This document shows positions 15,489 to 23,995 of a stretch of 64,000 nt of DNA, piece after piece. The DNA comes from Bradyrhizobium ivorense (lineage in GTDB: Bacteria; Pseudomonadota; Alphaproteobacteria; Rhizobiales; Xanthobacteraceae). Position 1 is the first letter of the stretch; each line of letters begins with the position of its first letter. The stretch is taken from the NCBI RefSeq assembly GCF_900696085.1, contig NZ_CAADFC020000013.1:248001-312000 (forward strand). Direction: 5' to 3'. The notes below the pieces were generated by a model. The model ran no database searches and was not told the origin of the DNA. It was given only the letters and a program-made list of their open reading frames with translations. The translations under genes were made by a program, and so were the position numbers.

Positions 15489-15891
15489 GCGGCTTCGGAA
15501 GCTTGCTCGGGTCGAACCTCGGCATGGGCAAGTCGGCCGGCGGCTCGGCCGGCGCATCGTGGCTGCGAATCAGCGTGACGTCGAAGGCCAGATCGGGCAC
15601 CGAGTCGGCTCTCCCCTTGCAGGTCGCGATCGCGCCGGTCGCGGTGCCCTCGAGCCGCACCACGAGGTCATCGGTGCCGAACACGGTGGCGTGCCCCTCG
15701 GTGTGCCGCGTGGCGACGAGCACGGCGGAAAAGCGATCGCCGTCGTGCTCGACGGTGCCGTCGTAGAGCATGATGCTGTCGCTGCCCCACAGCCTGCCGT
15801 CGGCAACATGCACGATGCCCGTGCCGTGCGCGAGCGACGTGCGAAACCACGCCGCGTAGGTGCCGTTCTCGAGCATGGAGCCCGTCTCCAT
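15475..15891 (-). CDS. GrlR-like small regulatory-family protein
   Basis: A 138-residue protein that starts with METGSMLENGTYAAWF; ATG at residue 6 is also possible. The order LENGTYAAWFRTS, GTGIVHVADGRLWGSDS, YDGTVEHDGDRFSA and LRLEG-like strands gives a small beta-rich fold like the GrlR family. GrlR is known as a type III secretion repressor partner, but many rhizobial genomes carry orphan versions, and no secretion genes lie near here. The proline-rich tail (PAEPPADLPMPRFDPSKLP) probably extends beyond the fold. It ends in an interspersed repeat. Function remains unassigned. Confidence 0.55.
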   Translation of the reverse strand: METGSMLENGTYAAWFRTSLAHGTGIVHVADGRLWGSDSIMLYDGTVEHDGDRFSAVLVATRHTEGHATVFGTDDLVVRLEGTATGAIATCKGRADSVPDLAFDVTLIRSHDAPAEPPADLPMPRFDPSKLPKPPKAR

Positions 15892-15959
15892 CCGCCCCGT
15901 TGCGGAGCGATCGATCTGGGCACCGTTGCGTTAAAAACGGGTGAAGGAACCCGGCGCGC

Positions 15960-16754
15960 CTACTGGCCGTCGATCTGTCGTCCCATGATCGCGATCGCCT
16001 TCTGATAGACCTGCGCCGCGTTCCACGCCTCGATCGCCGCGAAGTTCGGTTCCCCCGGCTGGTAGCCGGCGCCGGCGCGCCAGCCATGCGCGCGCAGGAA
16101 GTTCGCGGTCGAGCTCAGCGCATTGGCGGCGACGTCGAGATTGCCGGTGCCGTAGGCGAGGATGTTCTTCGGCATGAACTGGGTCTGGCCGACTTCGCCA
16201 TGCATCGAGCCGCGCTGGCTCGGCGAGATCGCGCCGCGGTCGATCAGCTTCAGCGCGGCATAGAGCTGGTCGGTGAAGAATTCCGGACGGCGGCAGTCAT
16301 AGGCCAGCGTTGCGATCGACGACAGCATGTTCTGATTGCCGCGCTGGCTGCCGAAGCCGGTCTCCATGCCCCAGATCGCGAGCAGCGGCCCCGGCGGCAC
16401 GCCGTAGCGCTGCTGGATCGAGGCGAACAGCGCCGCCTGCGACTGCTTCAGCGAACGGCCGCGCGACACGATGGTGGCGGCGCCGCGCTTGGCCATGAAG
16501 GCCTCGAGCGACAGGCGAAAGCTGTGCTGGCCGCGGTCGGCGGCGATCGTGGCGCTGGCGTAGTTCGTCTGCATCAGCGCGCCGATGCCGGCAGCGCCGA
16601 TGCCCTTGCCCTGCGCCTCCGCGGAAAATTCGCGCTTCCAGCTCTCGAAGCCGCCCGGACCGTTGCCGCACGACGCGGCGTTGGCCCGCTCGCCAAGCGA
16701 TGCCAGCATCGCCAACGCGGCAACGGCGACTGCAACATCCCTGCCCCTGGTCAT
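15960..16754 (-). CDS. Lytic murein transglycosylase (MltB-like, SLT_2)
   Basis: A 264-residue secreted enzyme with a signal peptide (residues 1-26, ending ANA). The catalytic domain shows WGMETGFGSQRGN with E131 as the general acid, DCRRPEFFTDQLYAALKLID, and GEVGQTQFMPKNILAYG. It cleaves the glycan strand of peptidoglycan to form 1,6-anhydro ends. It lacks the C-terminal peptidoglycan-binding domain of longer relatives. The gene stands alone, 189 bp from the reductase gene upstream on the same strand. Confidence 0.9.
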   Translation of the reverse strand: MTRGRDVAVAVAALAMLASLGERANAASCGNGPGGFESWKREFSAEAQGKGIGAAGIGALMQTNYASATIAADRGQHSFRLSLEAFMAKRGAATIVSRGRSLKQSQAALFASIQQRYGVPPGPLLAIWGMETGFGSQRGNQNMLSSIATLAYDCRRPEFFTDQLYAALKLIDRGAISPSQRGSMHGEVGQTQFMPKNILAYGTGNLDVAANALSSTANFLRAHGWRAGAGYQPGEPNFAAIEAWNAAQVYQKAIAIMGRQIDGQ

Positions 16755-16943
16755 TCAAAACTCCTTTGCATCGCGCGTCCGAACCGGAATCGGCCGCGCC
16801 AATCTAGCGCGGCCGGGCGGCGGGAATCCCCGCGTTCACCGCCCGCGAAGCTACGCTGTCAGGCCCGGTTTGTCAGTGATGATGCGCGGCGTGCGGGGCA
16901 GAACGCCGCGGGGCATGCCATATGACCGTCAGAATCGCGGCCG

Positions 16944-18467
16944 TCAGACCGTCTCGCCCCGCTCCATCGCGAGCTCGGCCCGCAGATTGTCGAGGTCGCG
17001 GTAGATCGAGGCGACCGCAAGCACGCGGCCTTTGCGCTTGTAGCGCAGCAGGCAGTCCCTCGCCTTGATGTCGCCGTCGACCGCAATCTCGTCCCAGCTT
17101 TCGGCGTGTCCGACATAGTTGATCGGCACGTCGTAATGCTGGCTCCAGAAGAACGGGACGGCATCGAACGCCTCGTGCCGGCCGAGCATGTTGCGCGCGG
17201 CGGTCTGGCCCTGGCGCTGCGCCACCACCCAATGCTCGACCCGGATGCTTTCGTTCGAATGGCGGTCGGGCCAGCGCGCGATGTCGCCGGCGGCGTAGAT
17301 GCCTGATGCGCTGGTCTCGAGCTCGGCGTTGACGGCAACGCCGCGGTCGAGCGCGAGCCCGGCCTGCTCGGCCAGCTTGAGCCGCGGCCGCACGCCGACG
17401 CCGAGCACGAACAGGTCGGCGTCCAGTGTGCCGCCGCTTTTCAGGCTGGCGCGATGGCCCTCGATCGCGCTGACAGCGTCGCCGAGATGGAAGATCACGC
17501 CATGCTCCTCATGCAGCGCGCGCACGAAATCACCCATGTCGGGGCCGAGGATGCGCTCCATCGGACGCGCTTCGGGCGCCACGACGTGAACCTCGAGGTT
17601 GCGCGCCCGCAGCGACGCGGCGGTCTCGAGCCCAATGAAGCTTGCCCCGATCACGATGGCGCGCCGCGCGGTTGCGGCCGCCGCGATGATCGCGCGGCTG
17701 TCGGCCAGCGTGCGCAAGGTGTGGACGTGCACCTGATCGGCGCCGGGGATCGGCAGCCGCACCGGCTCGGCGCCGGTTGCAAGCAGCAGGCGGTCATAGC
17801 CGACGGCCTTGCCGTCGGCGAGCACGACGTGGCGCGCTGTGCCGTCGATCGCGGTCACCTCGGTGCCAAGGCGCAGATCGATCTTCGTCTCGGGATAGAA
17901 ATCATCCGGCCGCAGCGGCACCCACTCTTCCGGCGCGCTGCCGGCGAGATAGTCCTTCGACAGGTTCGGCCGGTCGACCGGCGGCGCCGCATCGCTGCTC
18001 AGCATCGTGACCTCGCCGGCAAAACCTTCGCGCCTTAGCATCTCGGCGGCGGCAAAGCCGGCGGCACCACCGCCGACGATGACGATCCGCTGCGGCGCAT
18101 CCGGTGGCCACGATGTTGCGGCCTGAGGCTGCTGCCGGGTGCGGACCACGACGCGGCCGCCGTCCTGCTCGACCTGCCACACCGACAGCGGCGACAGCGC
18201 GGGCGGCCGGCTCGCCGCGCCGCTGCGCAAATCGAAGCAGGCGTGATGCCAGGGGCAGCGAATGCTGTCGCCGACCACCAGCCCCTCGGCCAGCGGCCCG
18301 TGATAGTGGCTGCAATAGGCGTCGATCGCAAAAATCTGCCCGTCGCGCCGCACCAGCAGCACGTCGTCGTCGCCGACATGGCCGAGCAGCATGTCATTCT
18401 CGAAGGCGCTGAGGGCGACACCTTGCGCGAGATCAGGACCAGCGGGCGCTTTGCTCTCTTCGGCCAT
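16944..18467 (-). CDS. Rieske [2Fe-2S] plus FAD/NAD ferredoxin-reductase fusion (AIFM3-like)
   Basis: A 507-residue protein from ATG 18465-18467, preceded by GAGGAAA; a longer frame to 18551 lacks conservation. Residues 10-115 form a Rieske domain with CSH (C52, H54) and CPWH (C71, H74). From residue 125 comes a class I ferredoxin reductase: FAD loop VGGGAAGFAAAEML, NAD loop with VIGASFIGLETAASL, and ASGIYAAGDIARWP closing the FAD site. The end carries the reductase C-terminal domain. It may pass electrons between NADH and a quinone or iron-sulfur partner. No oxygenase lies nearby, so its partner is unknown. Confidence 0.88.
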   Translation of the reverse strand: MAEESKAPAGPDLAQGVALSAFENDMLLGHVGDDDVLLVRRDGQIFAIDAYCSHYHGPLAEGLVVGDSIRCPWHHACFDLRSGAASRPPALSPLSVWQVEQDGGRVVVRTRQQPQAATSWPPDAPQRIVIVGGGAAGFAAAEMLRREGFAGEVTMLSSDAAPPVDRPNLSKDYLAGSAPEEWVPLRPDDFYPETKIDLRLGTEVTAIDGTARHVVLADGKAVGYDRLLLATGAEPVRLPIPGADQVHVHTLRTLADSRAIIAAAATARRAIVIGASFIGLETAASLRARNLEVHVVAPEARPMERILGPDMGDFVRALHEEHGVIFHLGDAVSAIEGHRASLKSGGTLDADLFVLGVGVRPRLKLAEQAGLALDRGVAVNAELETSASGIYAAGDIARWPDRHSNESIRVEHWVVAQRQGQTAARNMLGRHEAFDAVPFFWSQHYDVPINYVGHAESWDEIAVDGDIKARDCLLRYKRKGRVLAVASIYRDLDNLRAELAMERGETV

Positions 18468-18678
18468 CTGCGCTTTCCTCCCCGAGGACGTCGATGACGA
18501 ACCAAGACGGCTGGCCGCAATCGGTTCCAGAGGATCCGGACGCGCGCCCATAGTCTCGCGACATCCACTATACGCGCAAGACGCACTATCGGGGAATCAT
18601 CCCGGCCGTGCGCGACGGCTCACCAGCACGGACGGCTCGTACCATCAGGCGCGAGCCGCATCTTCGCAAGCGGCGTCG

Positions 18679-18966
18679 TCATACCCGGAGTTCGACGAGG
18701 TGACGCCGTGTCGGGCGAACGAACACCGACTTCGCGAGCCGACGCGGCACGGTGCTGCCATTCACCAGGATCGGCTCGGAATCGCCGAGCGCACGGCGCT
18801 CCGCGACCAGACGGCTCATCACGCCCCGCATCTTCAGCAGGTCGCCGGCCACGAAGGTGCAGTCCTCATCGCGGTTGACCTGCTGGCGCATGATCGCTTC
18901 AGCCTCGAGCATGCTGACCCGCAGCGCCCTGATCTGCCTGCGGATTTCGCTGATACGGTTGTCCAT
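18679..18966 (-). CDS. Small helical protein under a LexA-type promoter (candidate SOS gene)
   Basis: A 95-residue cytoplasmic protein from ATG 18964-18966, with GAGGGAG upstream. The first 70 residues are helical and likely coiled (MDNRISEIRRQIRALRVSML, then EAEAIMRQQVNRDED and MRGVMSRLVAERRAL); the tail is basic (VFVRPTRRHLVELRV). No known domain was recognised. Its promoter has consensus -35 and -10 boxes with an alphaproteobacterial LexA box between them (18999-19013), so DNA-damage induction is predicted. The function is unknown; it could act in repair, mutagenesis or division control. Confidence 0.7.
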   Translation of the reverse strand: MDNRISEIRRQIRALRVSMLEAEAIMRQQVNRDEDCTFVAGDLLKMRGVMSRLVAERRALGDSEPILVNGSTVPRRLAKSVFVRPTRRHLVELRV

Positions 18967-18994
18967 GGCGTGTTCTCCCTCGCGGTGGAGGTCG

Positions 18995-19023
18995 ATTAGA
19001 ACAAAACGAGAACATATTGTCAA
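18995..19023 (-). promoter_or_regulatory. Sigma-70 promoter with LexA (SOS) box in the spacer
   Basis: Reading the minus strand: TTGACA (19018-19023), 17-bp spacer, TCTAAT (18995-19000). The box GAAC-AAAACGA-GAAC lies at 18999-19013 on the plus strand, exactly the GAAC-N7-GAAC form of alphaproteobacterial LexA. LexA bound here would cover the promoter of the 95-residue gene. Confidence 0.8.
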
Positions 19024-19403
19024 TCGGGAAGATCAATCGGGAAGATTCATCGTGCGGCGGCAGCGACAGGTTGCGACGCTTCGCAGCACCAATTGGTTGC
19101 GAGGCTTGGCGGGGCTGAGCCATCGGGCACAGCGCAGTTCGAACCCGCGAGCAACGTTGACGATGAGCGGCGGCGCAGTCGTCCGATGTCCGACTAACTC
19201 GCGGGCGTGACCGATATCCAAACTGATCGCGGCGGTGACCCGCAGACACGCGCGATTGCAGGACGACAGTCGTCACCTCGCCGACACGCGACGTGCAACA
19301 ACCCGGCGCTGAGTCGCGAGCGCGGATGACCGCGTCCGGGAACCTGCCGGCGCGGACGGCAGCACGCGACAACCACCTGCGGTGGAACGATCCGCAATTG
19401 AAC
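19024..19403. other. Intergenic region without recognised gene
   Basis: About 380 bp between the LexA-type promoter and the Nudix promoter. A direct GATCAATCGGGAAGA doublet occurs near 19020-19045. No coding frame looks real. Confidence 0.4.
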
Positions 19404-19431
19404 TTGTCTATCAAAACAGACAAATTAGAAT
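19404..19431 (+). promoter_or_regulatory. Probable promoter of the Nudix gene with inverted repeat
   Basis: TTGTCT (19404-19409), 16 bp, TAGAAT (19426-19431). The inverted repeat TTGTCT-N8-AGACAA (19404-19423) overlaps the -35 box and could bind a regulator. The coding start is 33 bp downstream. Confidence 0.5.
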
Positions 19432-19464
19432 AAGCTGCGATTCTATTTAGGTTTTGCTGCAGCA

Positions 19465-19857
19465 GTGACGAAGTCCTCCAAATTGGTTGCCGCCAGGCGC
19501 GGCAAGGTTCTTCTGGTTCGACGCCGATCCGACGGCCTGTGGATGTTCCCCGGCGGCCGCCGGCGTGCGCGCGAGTCCGGAAAAAATTGTCTCAAGCGCG
19601 AGATCAAGGAAGAGCTGCCGAAGCTCAAGCTCGGCCGGCTCAGCCTCTGGAAGGAAGTGACAGCGCGCAACAAGCGCTCCGGCCGCAAGATGAGCGACGC
19701 GATCTTCATCGCCAAGAATGCCAAGGGCCGCCTTGCGATCGGCGACAAGAAGGAGATCGACCGCGCCGCCTGGCAGAAGCCGCGCGGCATCCGCCTGACG
19801 CCGACCTCGCGCTACATCCGCGACCGGCTGTTTCCGCGCAAGCCGCGCCGCCGCTGA
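19465..19857 (+). CDS. Nudix hydrolase (DIPP-type size)
   Basis: A 130-residue protein from GTG 19465. The Nudix box is complete: the second G of FPGGRRRARE begins G-x5-E-x7-REI-x-EEL, ending at KREIKEELPKL. It removes nucleoside diphosphate-linked groups with Mg. Its small size and basic tail (FPRKPRRR) resemble diphosphoinositol polyphosphate-type or general Nudix proteins. It stands alone on the plus strand. The substrate cannot be told. Confidence 0.88.
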   Translation: MTKSSKLVAARRGKVLLVRRRSDGLWMFPGGRRRARESGKNCLKREIKEELPKLKLGRLSLWKEVTARNKRSGRKMSDAIFIAKNAKGRLAIGDKKEIDRAAWQKPRGIRLTPTSRYIRDRLFPRKPRRR

Positions 19858-19876
19858 GCCGCGGCGCGCTTCGGCC

Positions 19877-19987
19877 TCAGGGCACGTTGACCTGCGGCAT
19901 CGCCGCGGTGGGAAGCGGTTTGAAAGAACCGCCATGGATCGCGGCCACCGCCACGAGCAAAACCACAAATACGATGATGCCACGCAT
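19877..19987 (-). CDS. Small membrane protein (36 aa)
   Basis: ATG 19985-19987; an in-frame ATG at 20000-20002 would add 5 residues. One transmembrane helix (IIVFVVLLVAVAAI) then a short proline-containing tail. GGAG lies upstream of the chosen start. It is convergent with the Nudix gene. Function unknown. Confidence 0.45.
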   Translation of the reverse strand: MRGIIVFVVLLVAVAAIHGGSFKPLPTAAMPQVNVP

Positions 19988-20419
19988 GATGAGGCTCCGC
20001 ATGGCGCGAAGCTACGCGAGGCTGCACGGCGCGCTTATGAAGTGGGCCACACGCCCCGGCGGCTGCGATCACAAGCGCGGCACTGAGCGCCCTGCCGCTG
20101 AAATCAGCACGTAGCCCTGAGCCCACATGAGCGACTTGTCCGCCGTAGCTCGAAGGGCGACGGCGGAAGCGAGATGCGAGCACGGTCTGCTCAGGCGATG
20201 GAGCGGCCCCGGATATCGCGGAGCTTGTCATCGGGCGCACGTTCGCGCGACCCGTCGGTTCATCCGGGCGACCGCGGAGGCCAACAGCGTTACCTTTTTC
20301 TAAACGCGCCGTGCACCTCGCGTTTACCACGCCTCTAAAGGCGGTGAGAACCAGGTTCCCTAAGCGGGCGGCAACGAGCGCCTGCTATTCAATGCTGAAG
20401 AAAAAAGGGAGAGCGTCCC
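19988..20419. other. Intergenic region without recognised gene
   Basis: About 430 bp. No supported coding frame. A hairpin-like GCCTCTAAAGGC sits near 20332, ahead of the small exported protein gene. Confidence 0.4.
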
Positions 20420-20536
20420 ATGTTCAGCGTTGTTCGTATCCTCGTGGTGATCGCCGCTGCGTATGCCGGGTCTGCCGTTGCGGAGATGCAGTTTGAGGGC
20501 CCGCCGTCTTCACTAGCGGTCCACGCCGATGATTGA
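20420..20536 (+). CDS. Small exported protein (38 aa)
   Basis: ATG 20420 with a GGGAGAG ribosome site upstream. Residues 1-21 form a signal peptide (MFSVVRILVVIAAAYAGSAV then AEM), leaving a short acidic mature part of about 17 residues. Its end overlaps the next gene by 8 bp, so the two are probably translated together. Confidence 0.5.
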   Translation: MFSVVRILVVIAAAYAGSAVAEMQFEGPPSSLAVHADD

Positions 20537-20738
20537 GCAGCATCCGATCACATCCGAGCACGCGCGCGCCATCTGCGAGGAAATCGGCGAGCGCCTGCGC
20601 TACGCGCTGCGAGACGATTACGCCGATCTGCCGCCAAGGCTGCGCGAACTGATGAGCCGGCTGGCCGAGCTCGATTGCGAAGCGCCGACACTGGTGCCGA
20701 CGATCGAGGAGATGACGCGGCCGCTGGAAGCCGCGTAA
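20529..20738 (+). CDS. Small acidic hypothetical protein (69 aa)
   Basis: A helical acidic protein (EHARAICEEIGERLRYALRD, then LPPRLRELMSRLAELD). No signal or domain. It overlaps the upstream exported peptide gene by 8 bp. Short proteins of this type are frequent in Bradyrhizobium, with no assigned role. Confidence 0.65.
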   Translation: MIEQHPITSEHARAICEEIGERLRYALRDDYADLPPRLRELMSRLAELDCEAPTLVPTIEEMTRPLEAA

Positions 20739-20934
20739 CTCATCACGAAACTCCATATGCGCTGCGCGCGGATTGCGTTCTTGCCGGGATCGGCTGGTGC
20801 CCCATCGATTGACGGCGTCGCGCCCACGTTGCATCGGCCGCCTCCAGCGACGCAAAACCGTCGTCGAGATGGAACGCGGAACCGGCCCGCGCCTTGATCG
20901 TTGACCCCGTTATCCGCCAACGGGGGAATTTCTC

Positions 20935-21366
20935 ATGACCGACCCTTCGATGCCCGCCGATGCACGGCCACGATCGGCACTGCCATTGCTCGTCGCGCTG
21001 CTCGCCCTCATCGTCGCCGCCGGTGCGCTATGGATGAGCTACGGCAGCGGAACCCGCTCTGCCGGCTCGCAACAGCAGGCCGCGGTCGCGCCTGCTCCGG
21101 ATCCGGCGATCGAGCAAATCAAGCAGACCTTGGCGTCGCTGCAGCAGGCGGTGCAAGGCGTTCAGGCCGATCAGCAGAAGCTGGCGTCGCAGGTGGGCGA
21201 CGTCCAGCAAAAGCTGTCGGCACAACAGGGCGATCAGAAGCTGCTCTCCGACCAGCTGGGTTCGCTCAGCGCGCGGGTCAACTCGCTGGAGTCGGCCAGG
21301 GCCGAAAGCCCTGCCGCACCGCAGCCCGCTCCCGCGCCGCGAAACACCAAGCGGACCAAGCAATAA
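20935..21366 (+). CDS. Membrane-anchored coiled-coil protein
   Basis: A 143-residue protein with one N-terminal transmembrane helix (about residues 16-34, LPLLVALLALIVAAGALW) and a periplasmic, glutamine-rich coiled coil (about 58-120; QIKQTLASLQQAVQG, QKLASQVGDVQQKLSAQQ). The tail is proline/alanine rich with a basic end (KRTKQ). The heptads suggest a dimeric or trimeric rod in the periplasm. No partner gene is visible. Confidence 0.75.
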   Translation: MTDPSMPADARPRSALPLLVALLALIVAAGALWMSYGSGTRSAGSQQQAAVAPAPDPAIEQIKQTLASLQQAVQGVQADQQKLASQVGDVQQKLSAQQGDQKLLSDQLGSLSARVNSLESARAESPAAPQPAPAPRNTKRTKQ

Positions 21367-21415
21367 CGACGCCGCACTCAGCCGCTCGGGCACAGTATCG
21401 TGAAGGCCTGCCTCG

Positions 21416-22876
21416 TCAGCTCGATGTCGGCGCGGCCTCGACCGGTACCTGATCGGCAGCCGGCGCTTGGCACTCCCGCGCCAGCGGATGTCCGACCAGC
21501 CGATGCAGCACCAGATAGCTCGACGCTGATACGGTGATGCCGGTGAGCCAGGACAGATCGACGCCGCCGGTTGCCAGCGCGAGCGGGCCCTGCATGGCCG
21601 GGATCGTGCCCATCTGGAACACCCAGGCCGCCAAGAGGCCGGCGGCAAACGCGACGAGCCCGGCCCAATTGAAATCACGGCGGCGGTCCGACGGACGATA
21701 GAGCGAGGCGACATCGATCCGGCCGCGCCGCACCAGATAGAAATCCGCAAGCGTGACACCCGCCCACGGGCTGATCCAGACGATCAGGGCAACCATGAAG
21801 TTGTCGAAGGCGTGGGCGAAATCGCCCGACTGCAGGAACGCATAGAGGATCACGGAGGCGACGAGGCCGGATGCCACCGAGATCATCCAGCGTGGGCGGC
21901 GCAGATCGAGCGCGAGAAACGACAACGCCGCCGAATAGATCACCACGATGTTGGTCGCGATCGGGCCATGGATCAGCACCAGAAGCACCGGCAGCGCCAT
22001 CGCGCCGAAGGCGGCGATGATCAGTTTTGACGGATCGGACCCGGCGCCGGCGGACGCGATCGCAGCGCCGAGGAAGGCGAGCCAGACCGTCGGGAGGAAC
22101 ATGCCGAGGAACGTCGCGCGGAACACCTTGGCGGCGCTGAGCGAAGGCCGGCTGAAGCGGGTGTAGTCCGACGCGTAGGTCAGCCAGGAAATGCCCCAGC
22201 CGATGCCGATCGCGGTCATCAGTTGCGTCGCCGCGGCGAATGCCGGCATGCCGGTCACAGTTGCGGCGCTCCACTTGATGTCGACGCGCAGGAATGCGAG
22301 CGCGGTCATCACAGCCATGATCAGCAGGATGAACGGCATGGTGTAGCGCTCGAACACCTTGCTGGCGTTGAAACCCCAGGCGGCGATGGCGACTTGCAGC
22401 AGCATGACGGATGCGGCGATCGCGTATTTGAGCTCGACGCCGCCGGCAATTCCCATCCGGTCGAGCGCGGCCATGCAGAGGTCGAGCACGATCCAGGTGT
22501 TGACCGCGACCCAGCCCATCGGCATCAGCACCTGCGCCAGCGCCGGCAGATACGCGCCGCGCCGTCCGAACGCCAGGCGGCCCAGCACCATCTGCGGCAC
22601 GCCGGTGCGATGCCCCATCAGGCAGAACGCGGCAAACAGCGCAGCGCCGAGCAGATTGCCGATCACGACGATCGCAAGGGTCTGCAGCAGGCTGAGGCCG
22701 AGCTGGATGCCGAGCGCGCCCAGCACCCAGTTGATCGGCGCGATGTTCGCGCCGGTCCAGATCCAGAACTGATCGAATGGCGACGACGTCCGGTGCGCGA
22801 CCGGCACCGGCTCGATTCCGTGCGCATCGAAGCCGGCCTCATCCTGCGCTGGTAGCTGTGTTTGCCTGTCCACCAT
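21416..22876 (-). CDS. NCS1-family nucleobase:cation symporter
   Basis: A 486-residue membrane protein from ATG 22874-22876; a longer start at 22900 is possible. About 12 membrane segments. NCS1 signs: FDQFWIWTGANIAPINWVLG in helix 1, GRLAFGRRGAYLPAL, the WGFNASKVFERY stretch, YASDYTRF, and SPWAGVTLADFYLVRRGRID near the end. Members import cytosine, uracil, allantoin, hydantoins or thiamine with Na+ or H+. It is divergent from azoR, and a PgdA/PuuE-like hydrolase and a DUF1989 protein lie downstream, which supports a nitrogen-compound role. Confidence 0.9.
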   Translation of the reverse strand: MVDRQTQLPAQDEAGFDAHGIEPVPVAHRTSSPFDQFWIWTGANIAPINWVLGALGIQLGLSLLQTLAIVVIGNLLGAALFAAFCLMGHRTGVPQMVLGRLAFGRRGAYLPALAQVLMPMGWVAVNTWIVLDLCMAALDRMGIAGGVELKYAIAASVMLLQVAIAAWGFNASKVFERYTMPFILLIMAVMTALAFLRVDIKWSAATVTGMPAFAAATQLMTAIGIGWGISWLTYASDYTRFSRPSLSAAKVFRATFLGMFLPTVWLAFLGAAIASAGAGSDPSKLIIAAFGAMALPVLLVLIHGPIATNIVVIYSAALSFLALDLRRPRWMISVASGLVASVILYAFLQSGDFAHAFDNFMVALIVWISPWAGVTLADFYLVRRGRIDVASLYRPSDRRRDFNWAGLVAFAAGLLAAWVFQMGTIPAMQGPLALATGGVDLSWLTGITVSASSYLVLHRLVGHPLARECQAPAADQVPVEAAPTSS

Positions 22877-23185
22877 GTTTCCCCCGTTTGTCCGGCGCAC
22901 TGATTTGGGCCGCGACCGGCATCTGAGCAGCGGCAGCCCTGATACGTGAGTGAGAATTGCTCAAGCCGGGTTGAGGCGACATCGAGAGTGAAGCTGGCGC
23001 AGAGGGATCGCGACCGAGCGCAGCCAAATCAGGCGCGACCATCGCCTCACGATGGCACACCGCTTCACTGTTGAGATTTTCTCAACCCACCTTCTGGATT
23101 CGTCATTCACGCCGAAGGCGGCGCTCGGTCATGGTGCGGCCAACGCATTGCGCTCAACCAGCCGAGGCCCAAAGGACCCAAAAGG
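22877..23185. promoter_or_regulatory. Divergent intergenic region with palindrome GTTGAG-N5-CTCAAC
   Basis: 309 bp between the NCS1 permease and azoR. Bases 23070-23086 form GTTGAGATTTTCTCAAC, a perfect 6-bp inverted repeat with a 5-bp centre, a candidate operator; another GTTGAG half lies near 22970. No gene is seen. Confidence 0.45.
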
Positions 23186-23959
23186 ATGACCACCCTTCTG
23201 CACATCGATGCCAGCCCGCGCGGCGACCGTTCAGTCAGCCGCAAACTCTCAAAAGCCTTTGTCGATCATTGGCTGGCGCACGAGGCCGGCGCGACCGTCA
23301 TCGCCCGCGACGTCGGCCGCGATCCGCCGCCGCTCGTCACCGAGGCGTGGATCGCCGCGGCCTTCACCGCGCCGGAGAGCCGCACCGCGGAACAGCAGGA
23401 CGAGCTTCGCCTCTCCGACATGCTGATCGACGAGCTCGCGCGCGCCGACGTGATCGTGATCGGCGCACCGATGCACAATTACGGCATGCCGGCATCGCTG
23501 AAATCGTGGTTCGACAAGGTCATCCGCATCGACAAGACCTTCAGCTTCGATCTTGAGCGCGGCGACTTTCCGCTCGAACCGATCATGCGCGGCAAGACGC
23601 TGGTGGTGCTGAGCTCGCGCGGCGAATTCGGCTTCGGTCCCAGCGGGGTGCGGGAAAGCATGAACCATCTGGAAACCCACATCTTCACCTGCGCGCACTA
23701 TCTCGGCGTCCAGGAAAGCCATCTGATCGCGGTCGACTACCAGGAGTTCGGTGATGAACGTCACCGGCAGTCGCTCGCCGATGCCTTCGCCGCCATTCCC
23801 GTCCTGGTCCGGCAGTGTCTTGGGATCGATGGGCCTGTCAGAGCGTTTTCGAGCGAAGTGGATACCGGTTCGCGTGAAGAAACCGCGTCAAACAAGAATC
23901 TAGAGCCCCGTTCCGATTTAAATCGGAACGGAAAAGGCTCTAGGGTGGCCGCGGAATGA
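23186..23959 (+). CDS. azoR: FMN-dependent NADH-azoreductase with repeat-derived C-terminal tail
   Basis: A 257-residue flavodoxin-fold protein. The FMN site SPRGDRSVSRKLS is near the start, then APMHNYGMPASLKSWFDKVIR, SSRGEFGFGP and THIFTCAHYLGVQ. It reduces quinones or azo compounds with NADH. AzoR proteins are usually about 200 residues and should end near residue 213 (RQCLGIDGP). The last 40 or so residues (AFSSEVDTGSREETASNKNL and onward) are encoded by an interspersed repeat at 23841-23943 that runs in frame to a stop at 23957. The tail is probably unstructured and non-functional. Confidence 0.88.
   Translation: MTTLLHIDASPRGDRSVSRKLSKAFVDHWLAHEAGATVIARDVGRDPPPLVTEAWIAAAFTAPESRTAEQQDELRLSDMLIDELARADVIVIGAPMHNYGMPASLKSWFDKVIRIDKTFSFDLERGDFPLEPIMRGKTLVVLSSRGEFGFGPSGVRESMNHLETHIFTCAHYLGVQESHLIAVDYQEFGDERHRQSLADAFAAIPVLVRQCLGIDGPVRAFSSEVDTGSREETASNKNLEPRSDLNRNGKGSRVAAE
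23841..23943. repeat. Interspersed repeat that extends azoR
   Basis: Begins GAGCGTTTTCGAGCGAAGTG and contains a perfect 24-bp palindrome at 23908-23931 (CCGTTCCGATTT and its complement). The outer TAGAGCC / GGCTCTA arms also pair. The sequence pattern is one that recurs across Rhizobiales genomes, as I recall it. Its left part is translated as the C-terminus of azoR. Confidence 0.75.
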
Positions 23960-23995
23960 TGCGCCGCCTCTGGCCACCACTGCGAGGATGATCCG

